Source: Moraxella sp. FZFQ2102
Lineage (GTDB): Bacteria > Pseudomonadota > Gammaproteobacteria > Pseudomonadales > Moraxellaceae
Reading direction: 5' to 3'
NCBI RefSeq assembly: GCF_024137865.1
Contig: NZ_CP099960.1
Coordinates: forward strand, 186,001-250,000
DNA: 64,000 nucleotides
In this document: piece after piece, positions 47,255 through 57,364 of the stretch
Position numbering within the stretch: position 1 is the stretch's first letter
Layout: every line of letters begins with the position of its first letter
Notes under the pieces: model-generated
Told to the model about the DNA's origin: nothing
Databases searched by the model: none
What the model saw: the letters and a program-made list of their open reading frames with translations, nothing else
Translations under genes and position numbers: made by a program

Positions 47255-48472
47255 ATGACAAAGTCCGCTGTCGCCATCTGGTCACTGGTCGCCATCGCTG
47301 CGACAATTCTACTCATCACCACTGGCATTCGCTTGTCATTAGGCTTATTCATTCAGCCGATTACCGCTGAGACGACGGTCAATATCGTACAAATCAGCTT
47401 TGCCTTGGCGATGACACAGCTGATGTGGGGCGTATCACAGCCAATCACAGGGGCGATTGCCGATCGCTTCGGCGCAAGATGGGTGCTATTTATTGGTACG
47501 CTGGTATTGATGCTCGGCTGTGCTTTGGTGCCACATCTATTGTCCGCTTGGGGGCTGACTTTGACTTTGGGCGTGCTGATTGCCTTTGGTGCAGGTGCAG
47601 GCAGTTTCTCGGTACTCATGGGACAAGTCGCCAATCAAGTGCCTGAGCACGCTCGGGGTACGGCGTCTGGCATCATCAATGCCGGCTCAAGCTTTGGGCA
47701 GTTTTTGTTCGCACCGATGCTACAGCTACTCATCAGCTTGCCACTCATCGGCTGGTCAAAGGCATTTTATGTCTTGGCAGCCATCAGTCTGCTGTGCTTG
47801 CCTTTGGCATGGTATCTGACACGCCATCAGTCAGCACCCAAAGCCATCGCACCCACTGAGCCGACACAGACACTCTCACAGGCTGTCAAATCTGCCATGG
47901 CTGATCGCAATTATCTATTGATTCACTTGGCATTTTTTACCTGTGGTTTTCATATCGCCTTTTTGGTGACACATCTACCAACCGAAGTGACACTGGCGGG
48001 GCTTAGCTCATCAGTGGCATCATGGTCACTGGCATTGATTGGACTATCCAATGTCGTTGGCAGTCTGTTTGTCGGATGGTCGGTGGGTCATTGGCGGTGT
48101 AAATATATCTTATTTTGGATGTATTTAAGCCGTGTGATTTTGGTGGCGATTTATCTGATGGCACCGCAGACTCCGATGACTTTTTATATTTTTGCCATCG
48201 GTCTTGGCCTGACTTGGCTTGCAACCGTACCACCGACTGCAGGGGCGATTGGTAAGCTGTTTGGCGTGCGATATTTGGCAACTTTGTTTGGTCTTACCTT
48301 GCTTAGCCATCAAATCGGCGGTTTTCTTGGGGCGTATTTTGGCGGACTTGCCATTGACAGCTTTGGCAATTATGCCTATATGTGGTATGCCGACATGGCT
48401 TTGGCATTTTTGGCGGCGGTGAGTAATTTACCCATCAAAGAACCCAAAGTTGTGCGTACCACCACCGCTTAA
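47255..48472 (+). CDS. Major facilitator superfamily transporter
   Basis: A 405-aa protein with 12 predicted hydrophobic helices and a loop 2-3 motif GAIADRFGARWVLF typical of MFS drug and metabolite carriers. The second half repeats the pattern (GWSVGHWRCKYILF). The RPEARGTASGIINAGSSFGQF-like segment (HARGTASGIINAGSSFGQF) resembles YbfB/oxalate-type members. The substrate is unknown. GGA is five bases before the chosen ATG. It is directly followed by the LysE-type exporter. Confidence 0.9.
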   Translation: MTKSAVAIWSLVAIAATILLITTGIRLSLGLFIQPITAETTVNIVQISFALAMTQLMWGVSQPITGAIADRFGARWVLFIGTLVLMLGCALVPHLLSAWGLTLTLGVLIAFGAGAGSFSVLMGQVANQVPEHARGTASGIINAGSSFGQFLFAPMLQLLISLPLIGWSKAFYVLAAISLLCLPLAWYLTRHQSAPKAIAPTEPTQTLSQAVKSAMADRNYLLIHLAFFTCGFHIAFLVTHLPTEVTLAGLSSSVASWSLALIGLSNVVGSLFVGWSVGHWRCKYILFWMYLSRVILVAIYLMAPQTPMTFYIFAIGLGLTWLATVPPTAGAIGKLFGVRYLATLFGLTLLSHQIGGFLGAYFGGLAIDSFGNYAYMWYADMALAFLAAVSNLPIKEPKVVRTTTA

Positions 48473-49102
48473 ATGAACGATACCATGACCATTCAATTAT
48501 TCATCTTCTTTGCCATCAGCACCCTACTGGTCTCTGCCACCCCAGGCTCAAATATGCTGTTCGCCTTTCAATGCGGTCTCAACCACGGTTTACGCCGTAC
48601 ACTGTGGGCGATGGCAGGTCTGATGCTTGGACTGATGATATTGCTTGGTGCATCACTGTTTGGCCTAAGCATCATCAGCCGATACCCTGTGGTATTGGAC
48701 AGCGTTAAGGTTCTGGGCGCGATATATTTGTGCTATCTTGGCGTGCAGTCATGGCGAAGTGATGGCGGCAGTTTTGGCAGTGATATTGAGGCGAACGGCT
48801 CACAGTGGGCATTGTTTCGCACAGGCATTTGGGTATCGTTATCCAATCCCAAAGCCATCTTGTTTTTTGCGGCATTTTTCCCAAAATTCATCAACTTCTC
48901 AGCACCACTACTACCCCAATATGTGATTTTGGTCATTGGCTTTTATGTCATTGAGACCTTTTGGCAGTTTATGTATGCCATCAGCGGTCAAAAGCTTGCC
49001 AACTGGCTGGGACAAGGCAACCGCTTATTATGGCTCAATCGCTTATGCGGTGCGGTGTTTATCGCCATTGCTGTGGCGCTTATTTGGGAAGTGTTTGTCT
49101 AA
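48473..49102 (+). CDS. LysE/RhtB-family amino-acid exporter
   Basis: A 209-aa membrane protein with six hydrophobic helices. The family N-terminus LVSATPGSNMLFAFQCGLNHG and the AIYLCYLGVQSWRS segment are clear. RhtB/LysE proteins export amino acids such as homoserine, threonine or lysine. The ATG follows the MFS stop with no gap; an alternative start lies 12 bases downstream (48485). Confidence 0.92.
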   Translation: MNDTMTIQLFIFFAISTLLVSATPGSNMLFAFQCGLNHGLRRTLWAMAGLMLGLMILLGASLFGLSIISRYPVVLDSVKVLGAIYLCYLGVQSWRSDGGSFGSDIEANGSQWALFRTGIWVSLSNPKAILFFAAFFPKFINFSAPLLPQYVILVIGFYVIETFWQFMYAISGQKLANWLGQGNRLLWLNRLCGAVFIAIAVALIWEVFV

Positions 49103-49144
49103 ACTTAACCCAATCCAACCATTCGCACAATAATTTCGCACAAT

Positions 49145-49180
49145 AAAAAAAATCGCATCCATCACTGAATGCGATTTTTT
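49145..49180. terminator. Bidirectional terminator between exporter and sodA
   Basis: A perfect 12-bp stem (49147-49158 and 49169-49180) with a 10-base loop and A/T flanks. Confidence 0.9.
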
Positions 49181-49196
49181 GGTTCATAGATGACTA

Positions 49197-49811
49197 TTAA
49201 GCTGCGTCAAAGCGTTTTTGTGCTTCATCCCAGTTAACTACACTCCAGAATGCTTTGATATAGTCTGGGCGTTTGTTTTGGTATTTTAGGTAGTAAGCGT
49301 GCTCCCACACATCCAAACCAATGATCGGCGTACCTTCGCAGCCTGCAACTGCAGTACCCATCAATGGGCTATCTTGGTTGGCAGTTGAAACGACAGCCAG
49401 CTTATCGCCTTGCTTAACTAGCCATGCCCAGCCTGAACCAAAGCGAGTCGCTGCCGCTTTTTCAAACTGCTCTTGGAATGCTTCTACCGAACCAAAATCA
49501 CGCTCGATGGCTTCTTTAAGTGAACCGCCAAGTGTGGTGCCAGTTTTTAGGATTGTCCAAAATAGGCTGTGGTTGGCATGACCGCCTGCATTGTTACGCA
49601 CGCCAGTTTGTTTGTCAGCTGGTAGCTTGTCTAGGTTTGCGATCACTTCTTCGGCTGACTTGTCCGCCCACTCAGTGCCTTCTAGCAAGCCGTTAGCGTT
49701 GTTCACATACGCTTGATGGTGGCGTGAATGGTGGATTTCCATGGTTTCTTTGTCAAAATGTGGCTCTAGTGCGTCGTAGCTGTAGCCTAGCTCAGGTAGA
49801 GTAAATGCCAT
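49197..49811 (-). CDS. sodA: Superoxide dismutase, Mn type
   Basis: A 204-aa cytosolic superoxide dismutase. Metal ligands lie in [12 protein letters not shown] (His27), [13 protein letters not shown] (His82-like) and [15 protein letters not shown] (Asp and His). The NQDSPLMG segment and the [10 protein letters not shown] pattern are of the Mn-dependent (SodA) class rather than SodB. ATG 49811 is supported by AAGGA upstream. It has a recognisable minus-strand promoter. Confidence 0.96.
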   Translation of the reverse strand: MAFTLPELGYSYDALEPHFDKETMEIHHSRHHQAYVNNANGLLEGTEWADKSAEEVIANLDKLPADKQTGVRNNAGGHANHSLFWTILKTGTTLGGSLKEAIERDFGSVEAFQEQFEKAAATRFGSGWAWLVKQGDKLAVVSTANQDSPLMGTAVAGCEGTPIIGLDVWEHAYYLKYQNKRPDYIKAFWSVVNWDEAQKRFDAA

Positions 49812-49882
49812 TGCGGTATTCCTTCTTTGTTGATTCGTTGATAAATTTGCGAACACTGCCAAATGCCGTTGTCCGTCCTTTC

Positions 49883-49911
49883 AATATATAGCCATTGGAT
49901 GACAATTTCAA
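49883..49911 (-). promoter_or_regulatory. sodA promoter
   Basis: On the minus strand TTGAAA (plus 49906-49911) and TATATT (plus 49883-49888) are 17 bases apart, giving a leader of about 65 bases. Confidence 0.6.
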
Positions 49912-50042
49912 GAAAAAACTGCAAAAATACCAAAAGAACTTCATCCATCCGCTGTCGGATTGATGGCGGATATGTCATGCCAAGTGATGAATTTTTATGA
50001 TCAAATAATTGATTTTATTGTATTTTTTAAATTTTATTTGGC

Positions 50043-50070
50043 TTGATTTTGGCTTTTTTCATGATATAAT
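50043..50070 (+). promoter_or_regulatory. Promoter of the EamA gene, nearly leaderless
   Basis: TTGATT (50043-50048), 16-base spacer, TATAAT (50065-50070). The likely start is only about 7 bases before ATG 50084, and there is no Shine-Dalgarno sequence. Confidence 0.6.
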
Positions 50071-50083
50071 TTTTCATTTTATC

Positions 50084-50974
50084 ATGCCGACATCCACCAG
50101 ACGCCCCCTTGACCATATCGCCATCAGTACGATGGTGGTATGCTGTTTGTTTCTTGGATTGAGCAATATCGCCATCAAGCTCAGCCACCACGAAATCTCG
50201 CCAGTGATGCAGCTGTCGATGCGTTCGCTGTTTGGTTTGCTGATTTTGCTTGGCTTTATGGTGTACCAAAAAGAACTGCGGTTCAATCCCAAACAAATCA
50301 AGCTTGGGCTATTTGTCGGTGCATTGTTCGCTTTTGAGTCACTCTTGGCAGGCGAGTCGCTACGCTATACCAGTGCATCTCGCAGTGTGGTGTTCTTATA
50401 TACATCACCCCTATTTTCGGCGTTGTTTTTGCATTTTTTGGTCAAAGATGAACGGCTGTCTTGGGTGCAGTGGCTAGGCATGGGGCTTGCTTTTGGCGGG
50501 ATTGCGGTGGCGTTTTTGCTGTCATCACAGGCGGGTGGCTCGCTACTAGGTGATGGCTTAGCATTGGCGGCGGGCTTGTCGTGGGGCTTGACAACGGTGA
50601 TTATCCGTATGACAAGCCTTGGTACACTGCCTGCCAAACAGGTGCTTGCCTATCAGCTGTTTGCCATCGCTGTGCTACTGTGGCTATATGCGATAGCGAC
50701 CGATCAAGCGGTGATGAATTGGCAAACTGCCAGCGTGCTTAGCGTCGGATTTCAAGCGGTATTTGTGGCGTTTTTAGCGACGGTGGCATGGTTTTGGCTC
50801 TTGACTCGCTATCGCTCAGCAGATATTGGGGCGTTGATTTTGATGACACCGATTTTTGGGGTGGCACTGGGTGCGTGGATTTTGGGCGATGAGATGACCA
50901 CAAGCTTTATTGTCGGAGCGGTGATGGTGCTGGTTGGGATTGTATTGGTCGGACGGCGAGTGAAAGCAGCTTGA
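50084..50974 (+). CDS. EamA/DMT-family transporter
   Basis: A 296-aa membrane protein with ten hydrophobic helices in two EamA repeats (first about residues 15-145, second 155-290), each ending in a PLFSALF/TPIFGVALGAWILGDE-type motif. This drug/metabolite transporter family exports amino acids and other small compounds. ATG 50084 is the only start compatible with the promoter. It is divergent from sodA, with about 220 bases between them. Confidence 0.9.
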   Translation: MPTSTRRPLDHIAISTMVVCCLFLGLSNIAIKLSHHEISPVMQLSMRSLFGLLILLGFMVYQKELRFNPKQIKLGLFVGALFAFESLLAGESLRYTSASRSVVFLYTSPLFSALFLHFLVKDERLSWVQWLGMGLAFGGIAVAFLLSSQAGGSLLGDGLALAAGLSWGLTTVIIRMTSLGTLPAKQVLAYQLFAIAVLLWLYAIATDQAVMNWQTASVLSVGFQAVFVAFLATVAWFWLLTRYRSADIGALILMTPIFGVALGAWILGDEMTTSFIVGAVMVLVGIVLVGRRVKAA

Positions 50975-50997
50975 TTGTTTTTTGATGATTGATGATT

Positions 50998-51023
50998 AAG
51001 GGCGTATTGTTTACGCCTTTAAA
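50998..51023. terminator. Weak hairpin between EamA and ubiA genes
   Basis: A nine-pair stem (one G-T) with loop TTGT at 50998-51020 lies between the convergent genes; the T-runs are poor on both sides. Confidence 0.45.
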
Positions 51024-51024
51024 A

Positions 51025-51948
51025 TCACGCCAACAACATCGGCAACGCCGTCAATACCGCCACCAAAGCAAACATATAACGCCCTACCCAGACATTATGA
51101 CGAAATGCAGCAAAACACGCCAAACGCTCACGGTCTTTGATCAAATTATATTGATAAATAAATTTACCAACCACAGGCAATAACGCCACGCAAATCCACA
51201 CAGCATCAAGCGTATCGCCATAATAATGCACCAACGCCACCGCCATTAAGCCGACAAATAATGCCTTTAATAGCACGATGATCGCCACATCATATTTGCC
51301 AAATAAAATCGCCGTTGATTTGACCCCGATGATCATATCATCATCACGATCGCACATCGCATATTGCGTATCATACGCCACCGTCCAACACATATAAGCC
51401 ACGAACAGCACCCATGTCCACACATCGGTATGTCCTTGCGCGGCAACGAACGCCATCGGTATCGCCCAGCCAAACGCCGCAGCAAGCACCACTTGCGGCA
51501 GATGTGTATAGCGTTTCATAAATGGATAAACGAACGCCAACACCACCGCTCCAAGCGACCAATAAAACACCGCAACTGGCAAGAAAAACAGCAGGCACGC
51601 GGATAATAATGACAAACCCACAAAGGTATAAAGCGCAGTTTTGGCAGACAATCGTCCATCGGCAAGCGGGCGAGTGTTGGTGCGCTTGACATGACCATCA
51701 ACTTTACGATCGGCAAAATCATTGATCGCACAGCCCGCCGCACGCATCAAAATCGCCCCAAGCGTGAAAATAACAAACACCTTCAAACTTACCATCTGCC
51801 CTTGCCCAACATACGCCATCAGCACCGCCCACAGCGTCGGATACAAGAGCAGCTCTGTACCGACAGGCTTATCAAAGCGTGTCAGATGTAGCCATGCGAT
51901 GAACTTATCGCGGGCGATCATAGGGTGATTAGTATGGTGGTTTTTCAT
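51025..51948 (-). CDS. ubiA: 4-hydroxybenzoate octaprenyltransferase
   Basis: Membrane prenyltransferase of ubiquinone synthesis. The two Asp-rich substrate motifs are [18 protein letters not shown] (first) and [15 protein letters not shown] (second), and the N-terminal [19 protein letters not shown] is typical. About nine hydrophobic helices; 307 aa. Its ATG overlaps the rsmJ stop by four bases. It is the last gene of the uppP-rsmJ-ubiA run. Confidence 0.96.
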   Translation of the reverse strand: MKNHHTNHPMIARDKFIAWLHLTRFDKPVGTELLLYPTLWAVLMAYVGQGQMVSLKVFVIFTLGAILMRAAGCAINDFADRKVDGHVKRTNTRPLADGRLSAKTALYTFVGLSLLSACLLFFLPVAVFYWSLGAVVLAFVYPFMKRYTHLPQVVLAAAFGWAIPMAFVAAQGHTDVWTWVLFVAYMCWTVAYDTQYAMCDRDDDMIIGVKSTAILFGKYDVAIIVLLKALFVGLMAVALVHYYGDTLDAVWICVALLPVVGKFIYQYNLIKDRERLACFAAFRHNVWVGRYMFALVAVLTALPMLLA

Positions 51949-52769
51949 TGGGCTACTAGATTATCAACTATAGGGTGTTTGTGATATTGATCAAACCGCA
52001 CTGCGTCATTTTGCCATGATTGTATCGGTGCTTGCTGTGCCAAATGCGGCGCACTCACGGGTCGCTTGATAATCACGCGCCCCTCATCATGGATTAATTG
52101 TACAGCATGGTTTAATAATTGTATCTCATCATCACGGCTTGGTGGCGCGACAAAAGCGTGCAAAGCTTGCATTGTTTTACCCACCTTGGCACTGTAGCTG
52201 TCCTGCGGAAACATCGGATCAAGATAGACCAGATCACAGCTTGCACGCACATCCAACACATTGCCATGATAAATCTTAATACGCGATAACAAACCTTGCC
52301 AATTGGCATTCGACTGCATTCTGTGATGTTCATGCATCAGCATCAGCGCCATAATGGGATTATTTTCACACATCATCACCATCGCGCCAGTGCTTGCTAA
52401 TATTAGGCTATCATGCCCAAAGCCTGCCGTGCCATCGATCACGCTTTGTCCTGCCGTAAGCTTGGCTGCTTGTAAGAGCAGCTCGGATTTGCGCCCTGCA
52501 GTGACGATGCGCTTGGTGAGTGTGTGCCATTCATTACTGACCTTGATCAGCTCGCCATCCTTGTACTGCACGAGTGATAATTTATCTTTTTCAAACAATA
52601 ACGCTTGGCTGATGTTATGCTCAGTAAAAGCAAAGCCTAGGTATTTATTATTAAGCTTAGATAAAATAATTGGCTCAATATTTAGTGGCAGCCCATCCAC
52701 CATTGCCATCACTTTGACAATGTCATCTAAATGGGTACAAAAAATCGGTAAATCCGCAGCCATCTGCAT
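51945..52769 (-). CDS. rsmJ: 16S rRNA (guanine1516-N2)-methyltransferase
   Basis: SAM-dependent methyltransferase. Motif I is [17 protein letters not shown] and the catalytic motif is [22 protein letters not shown], both characteristic of RsmJ. The 274-aa protein starts three bases after uppP ends and overlaps ubiA, so it is transcribed as part of that operon. An alternative start is the Met at residue 3. Confidence 0.93.
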   Translation of the reverse strand: MQMAADLPIFCTHLDDIVKVMAMVDGLPLNIEPIILSKLNNKYLGFAFTEHNISQALLFEKDKLSLVQYKDGELIKVSNEWHTLTKRIVTAGRKSELLLQAAKLTAGQSVIDGTAGFGHDSLILASTGAMVMMCENNPIMALMLMHEHHRMQSNANWQGLLSRIKIYHGNVLDVRASCDLVYLDPMFPQDSYSAKVGKTMQALHAFVAPPSRDDEIQLLNHAVQLIHDEGRVIIKRPVSAPHLAQQAPIQSWQNDAVRFDQYHKHPIVDNLVAQ

Positions 52770-52772
52770 TGA

Positions 52773-53615
52773 TCAGCCTTGAATCTGATAACCAAACCCA
52801 AAAAACGCAATCAGCACAATCACGCCTGTGATGATACGCAGCCAAGCAAAAATCATAAAGTCTTTTTTCGACACCCACGCCACCATCAGACGAATGCACA
52901 GCAAGGCAACGATGAATGACACCAGCGTACCAATGCCCAAAATCGCCCAGTCGCTGCCTGTCTGTAGCGCGTCTTTATGCTTGATCAGATCCAATAATGC
53001 CGCACCGATGATGACAGGGATGCCTAAGAAAAACGAAAACTCAGTCGCTGCCTTGCGCGAAGTGCCAAGCAGTAGCGCACCGATGATGGTCGCCCCAGAG
53101 CGGCTCGTACCGGGAATCAGGGCAAGGCATTGGCACAGACCAATGTACAGTGCGGTCTTAAAGCTGATGTTCTCAGCTTCATCAGCGATGATTTTGCGGG
53201 GAGTTTTCTCAGCATAAATGATCAGTAGCGCACCGACAATCAGCATCGTCGCCACCACCAACGGATGAAACAGCACAGCCGTGATGGTATCAGCAAAAGT
53301 AAAGCCCACAAGCATCACAGGAATGGTCGCAACAATCAAGGCAAGACCCAGTTGGCGAGGCTTGGCAAGGCCTTCTGCCTTGCCGGTCAATAGCCCCATG
53401 AATGAATTCCACAGTCTGCCCCAGTAGTCATAAATGACCGCCAAAATCGCCCCAAGCTGAATAAAGACGATGAACAGATTGCGAAATTCACCGCTCAAAA
53501 AATTCATCACATCGGCTGATAAAATCAAATAGCCAGTGCTAGAAATCGGCAAAAATTCTGCAATGCCTTCAACAATACCCATGATGACGGCTTTGATAAT
53601 CAGTAAAATATCCAT
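52773..53615 (-). CDS. uppP: Undecaprenyl-diphosphatase
   Basis: Recycles undecaprenyl pyrophosphate, the lipid carrier of cell-wall synthesis; overproduction gives bacitracin resistance in other bacteria. The two active-site motifs are GIVEGIAEFLPISSTGYLIL and ALIPGTSRSGATIIGALLLG. About eight hydrophobic helices; 280 aa. First gene of the uppP-rsmJ-ubiA operon. Confidence 0.96.
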   Translation of the reverse strand: MDILLIIKAVIMGIVEGIAEFLPISSTGYLILSADVMNFLSGEFRNLFIVFIQLGAILAVIYDYWGRLWNSFMGLLTGKAEGLAKPRQLGLALIVATIPVMLVGFTFADTITAVLFHPLVVATMLIVGALLIIYAEKTPRKIIADEAENISFKTALYIGLCQCLALIPGTSRSGATIIGALLLGTSRKAATEFSFFLGIPVIIGAALLDLIKHKDALQTGSDWAILGIGTLVSFIVALLCIRLMVAWVSKKDFMIFAWLRIITGVIVLIAFFGFGYQIQG

Positions 53616-53694
53616 AGTACAACCTAAGAAAAATAAAAAGACGGCGTATTGTACACCACAAATCTGAAATTTGGCTTAAGCCAAACCCGAAAGC

Positions 53695-54381
53695 TTAAGC
53701 TTTGCCTTGTTCAGCCAGCGTTTTCCACGCATTATCTCGCAGATACACAGGCAATGCATTGTCGGCACTCACCGCCTGCCCTTGTTGATACGCCGTCATG
53801 CCAAGCCGTGCGATATCAACCGCCGTCGGATGTACTTGCACTATTTTGGCATTATCATGCTGTACAAGCGATGCACCATCACCGACGATGACATCAGCGA
53901 TTAACGGACTATCATAATCAAGCAAGCTTTCATCACCGATAATCTTACCGTCAGCATCAGTGCTCAATGCACCATGTTTGATGACAAATCGCCCCTGATA
54001 GACTTGGTTTTGGCGTGCATCCATCACTGCCGATAGCACGGTATTATCAGCAAAAGTTTCGTTTTGGCAAGCAGTATCAGCAAGAGCGGCCAAGCTTGAT
54101 ACACCCACACATGGCGTATCGCTAGCCACCGACAACGCCTGCACCACCGCTGTATTAATACGAATACCACTAAACGCGCCTGGCCCACGATTGAACGCAA
54201 GACAGTCTATCTGTGCTAATGACAGATTTGTCTGCATAAGTGCTTCATCCACCATCTCAAGGATAATCTCAGTCTGCCCACGATTGCCCGCGATGGTCTT
54301 GTGGTACAGCACCGTGTCATCTTGCACGATTGCCACCGAGCACTGCTCAAACACCGTATCAAATGCCATCAAAATTGCCAT
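53695..54381 (-). CDS. tsaB: tRNA threonylcarbamoyladenosine synthesis protein TsaB
   Basis: ASKHA-fold partner of TsaD in the formation of t6A at tRNA position 37. Recognised by MAFDTVFEQCSVAI, FNRGPGAFSGIRINTAVVQALS and GVSSLAALAD. 228 aa is normal. GAGAG precedes the ATG. It is monocistronic by appearance: ffh upstream has its own terminator, and only a weak palindrome (53670-53685) follows. Confidence 0.95.
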   Translation of the reverse strand: MAILMAFDTVFEQCSVAIVQDDTVLYHKTIAGNRGQTEIILEMVDEALMQTNLSLAQIDCLAFNRGPGAFSGIRINTAVVQALSVASDTPCVGVSSLAALADTACQNETFADNTVLSAVMDARQNQVYQGRFVIKHGALSTDADGKIIGDESLLDYDSPLIADVIVGDGASLVQHDNAKIVQVHPTAVDIARLGMTAYQQGQAVSADNALPVYLRDNAWKTLAEQGKA

Positions 54382-54417
54382 GACAAAAAGCTCTCAAAAT
54401 CAATAAAATGATAAAAC

Positions 54418-54451
54418 GAAAAACCGTTCGCCAAATGGAGAGCGGTTTTTC
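54418..54451 (-). terminator. ffh terminator
   Basis: GAAAAACCG (54418-54426) pairs with CGGTTTTTC (54443-54451); the minus side continues T-rich. Confidence 0.8.
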
Positions 54452-54474
54452 AAATCAATCACAGCTACAGCCAA

Positions 54475-56019
54475 TCAAAAACGCTTTTTAAATTGTGGTG
54501 GCAGCTGACCGCCCAATTCTTGCATTTTTTTCTGCATTTCTTCCATGCTTGGCATATCATTTGGGTTCAAGCCCAGATCCTGCATCGATTTTTGCATCTC
54601 TGCCATGCTTGGGGCAGCGCTCGCATCACCGCCTTTATTGCCAAACAATGGGCCGCCGCCTGACATACCACGCGTCAAACCTTGCACAGCTTTCATCATC
54701 TTACCGATGCCATCTGGACGACTGATCATTTTCATCATTTTTGCCATCTGCTTGTGCTGCTTGAGCAGGCGATTGACATCTTGGATTTGGCGACCAGAAC
54801 CTGCCGCGATACGACGCTTACGGCTTGGGGTAATGCGATCAGGATTTTGGCGCTCAAATGGGGTCATTGAGTGAATCAAGGCTTCCATTTCTTTGATTTT
54901 CTCTTCAGGCTTAGCTTCTGCCATCGCCTTTTGGATGTCCGCACCGCCAAGACCTGGCATTTTATCTAGAAAACCTGCCATGCCGCCAAGATTACGCATT
55001 TGTTGAAATTGGGTCAAAAGATCTTCAAGGTCGAACTCGCCGCCTTTTTGCATCTTTTTCGCCATTTTTTCGGCTTTTTCGCGGTCAAGTTTTTGTTCAA
55101 CTTCTTCGACCAAACTCAGCACATCACCCATACCCAAGATACGCTGGGCGATACGCTCAGGGTGGAATAATTCAAGCGCATCTAGCTTCTCACCGCGACC
55201 CAAGAACTTAATCGGCTTACCGGTAATCGCACGCACTGACAATGCCGCACCACCACGGGCATCGCCATCAGTCTTGGTCAAGATTACACCTGTCAAAGGC
55301 AGTGCATCATTGAATGCTTTAGCGGTATTTGCCGCATCTTGACCTGTCATCGCATCGACGACGAACAGCGTCTCAACAGGATTGACCGCCGCGGCAAGCT
55401 CTTTAATCTCGTCCATCATCTCATCGTCGATGTGCAAGCGACCTGCGGTATCGATGATGAGAATATCTTGATATTGTAATTTCGCTTCGTTAATCGCACG
55501 ATGCGCGATGTCGATCGGCTTTTCATCACTGCTTGATGGCACAAAGCTTGCCTTAACCTGCCCTGCCACCTGCTCAAGCTGCTTGATCGCTGCAGGACGA
55601 TAGACATCGGCAGAGACTAGCATGACTTTTTTATTTTGTTTTTCTTGCAAAAACTTAGCAAGCTTACCTGCTGTCGTCGTCTTACCCGCACCTTGCAGAC
55701 CTGCCAGCAGATACACCATCGGCGGCTTGCCAGTCATCTCAAGCGTCTGATTGGCGCTGCCCATCATCTCAGTCAGCTCATCATAGACGATTTTGACAAA
55801 AGCTTGACCAGGTGCAAGCTCTTTTAGGACATCTTGACCCAAAGCCTGCTCTTTGACCTTGGCGACAAAATCTCGCGCCACAGGCAGTGCCACATCCGCT
55901 TCTAGTAGCGCCATACGCACTTCGCGCAGTGTGTCTTTGATGTTATCTTCGGTCAGCTGACCTGTGCCTGCGATATTACGCAGACTGCCCGAAAGTCGTT
56001 CTGTTAAGGTATCAAACAT
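54475..56019 (-). CDS. ffh: Signal recognition particle protein Ffh
   Basis: GTPase that recognises signal peptides of membrane proteins together with 4.5S RNA. The N domain (MFDTLTERLSGSLRNIAG), the G domain (GLQGAGKTTTAGKLAKFL, DTAGRLHIDDEMM, TKTDGDARGGAAL) and the Met-rich M domain (GGMAGFLDKMPG; PDRITPSRKRRIAAGSG) are all present. At 514 aa it is longer than E. coli because of a C-terminal Met/Gln/Gly-rich tail. ATG 56019 is chosen because the family begins at MFDTL. The 4.5S RNA gene is not in this window. Confidence 0.96.
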   Translation of the reverse strand: MFDTLTERLSGSLRNIAGTGQLTEDNIKDTLREVRMALLEADVALPVARDFVAKVKEQALGQDVLKELAPGQAFVKIVYDELTEMMGSANQTLEMTGKPPMVYLLAGLQGAGKTTTAGKLAKFLQEKQNKKVMLVSADVYRPAAIKQLEQVAGQVKASFVPSSSDEKPIDIAHRAINEAKLQYQDILIIDTAGRLHIDDEMMDEIKELAAAVNPVETLFVVDAMTGQDAANTAKAFNDALPLTGVILTKTDGDARGGAALSVRAITGKPIKFLGRGEKLDALELFHPERIAQRILGMGDVLSLVEEVEQKLDREKAEKMAKKMQKGGEFDLEDLLTQFQQMRNLGGMAGFLDKMPGLGGADIQKAMAEAKPEEKIKEMEALIHSMTPFERQNPDRITPSRKRRIAAGSGRQIQDVNRLLKQHKQMAKMMKMISRPDGIGKMMKAVQGLTRGMSGGGPLFGNKGGDASAAPSMAEMQKSMQDLGLNPNDMPSMEEMQKKMQELGGQLPPQFKKRF

Positions 56020-56236
56020 TGCTTTTCCAATCTTTTCAATGGGCAAGGTTGTGTGTCTTGCCAAAACTAGTGCTACAAATAAACGCTATTTTATGCTAAA
56101 TTAGGCAAATATTCCAATTTAATTGCACAAATCTTGTCAATATCCACAAATTTTTGTCTTTTTTGCCAATTTTACCCATAAAACCACAGGCAAATCGGCA
56201 AGCTTTGCATCATTTGACAAGACTCAAGGGGTCACT

Positions 56237-57031
56237 GTGCTTTTTATATACCTATCGTGTGTGGCGGTGTATGCAGCGGCAAGCATCTATTTACTTGCTT
56301 GTCTTGCCAAAGACCGTCCGATTGCCAAAGTCAGCTTGCTAAGCCTGCTTATTATCGCGCTTATCTTGCATGGCGCTGTGCTGTATCCTGAAATTGTGAC
56401 AAACTATGGGCTGAATTTTAATCTATTTAATACTTTGAGCCTTACCAGTTTGTTTTTTGTGCTGTTTTATGTGCTGTTTGGCTTATATCGCCCTATTCTA
56501 AGCCTTGGCGTGCTTGCTGTGCCATCAGGACTGCTTGGTATCAGCTTAGGCTATTTTGGCAAGGCAGACTATCAGCCGATCTCTGATCTGTCTGCAAGCT
56601 TGCAGGTGCATATTTTATTGTCTTTTGCTGCTTATTGTGTGCTTTTGATGGCGGCGGTGCAAGGGATTTTGCTGCGCTTACAGATCCGCGAACTCAAGCA
56701 TCAGACTATGCACCGTTTTTGGGTGTCGCGCCTGCCATCACTGCAGAGCATGGAAGGCTTATTGTTTGATATGATTGCGCTGGGTTTTGCGATTTTAAGC
56801 CTTGCTTTGGTGCTTGGGTTTATTGCCACTTATGACATCATGACGCAGCATTTGGCGCATAAGATGGTGTTTAGCCTGATCAGTTGGCTTGTGTATGGCA
56901 TACTGATTTGGGGGCATTATCGCTATGGCTGGCGTGGCAAGCGCGCGGCAAGCTTTGCCATCTATGGCTTTGTGCTACTGGCAGTGGGCTTTGTCGGCTC
57001 AAAGGCGGTGATGGAACTATTATTAAGCTAG
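56237..57031 (+). CDS. ypjD: YpjD-family inner membrane protein (CcsA/HemX-like)
   Basis: A 264-aa polytopic membrane protein of the cytochrome-c-assembly-like superfamily (YpjD/CorB group). Conserved blocks are LHGAVLYP, LQVHILLSFAAYCVLLMAAVQGILL, SMEGLLFDMIALGFAILSLALVLGF and HKMVFSLISWLVYGILIWGHYRYGWRG. YpjD lies divergent from ffh, as is common in related bacteria. GTG 56237 is chosen because AAGGGG is six bases upstream and the family N-terminus follows. Confidence 0.9.
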   Translation: MLFIYLSCVAVYAAASIYLLACLAKDRPIAKVSLLSLLIIALILHGAVLYPEIVTNYGLNFNLFNTLSLTSLFFVLFYVLFGLYRPILSLGVLAVPSGLLGISLGYFGKADYQPISDLSASLQVHILLSFAAYCVLLMAAVQGILLRLQIRELKHQTMHRFWVSRLPSLQSMEGLLFDMIALGFAILSLALVLGFIATYDIMTQHLAHKMVFSLISWLVYGILIWGHYRYGWRGKRAASFAIYGFVLLAVGFVGSKAVMELLLS

Positions 57032-57054
57032 CCACAACTTGTAGAATATCAATC

Positions 57055-57083
57055 AGCCCAAATAGACAAATTTGGGCTTTTTT
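57055..57083 (+). terminator. ypjD terminator
   Basis: AGCCCAAAT/ATTTGGGCT (57055-57063 and 57070-57078) with a six-base loop and T-run. Confidence 0.88.
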
Positions 57084-57364
57084 GTAAAGTGCTGATACAT
57101 ATTTTGTTACAATTATCATCCTTGAAATTTGATGGTTAATTTCTGAATACAAATTATTTATTGGAAAATCCCATATAAAGGCGAATTTTTAAACAGAATA
57201 TTGCTTATTCTCCCAAGCTTTGCGCCTTGTTTTTGCTTTGGTATTTATAAGCTAAATCTAATCTTGCCATTGTGTTATTTTTTGTAACTTGATGATATTT
57301 TTTACTAGCCATTCATATTTTTATGCTATACAATGCGTTTCAAATTTCAACTTCACTTACGATT
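57084..57364. other. AT-rich intergenic region upstream of the transglycosylase
   Basis: About 280 bases with no gene. The possible -10 TATACA near 57324 would give a leader of about 30-40 bases. No strong repeat or riboswitch is recognised. Confidence 0.4.

Noticed and set aside
53670..53703. Small palindromes after tsaB
   Set aside because: Stems of only 6 bp without T-runs; too weak to call a terminator.
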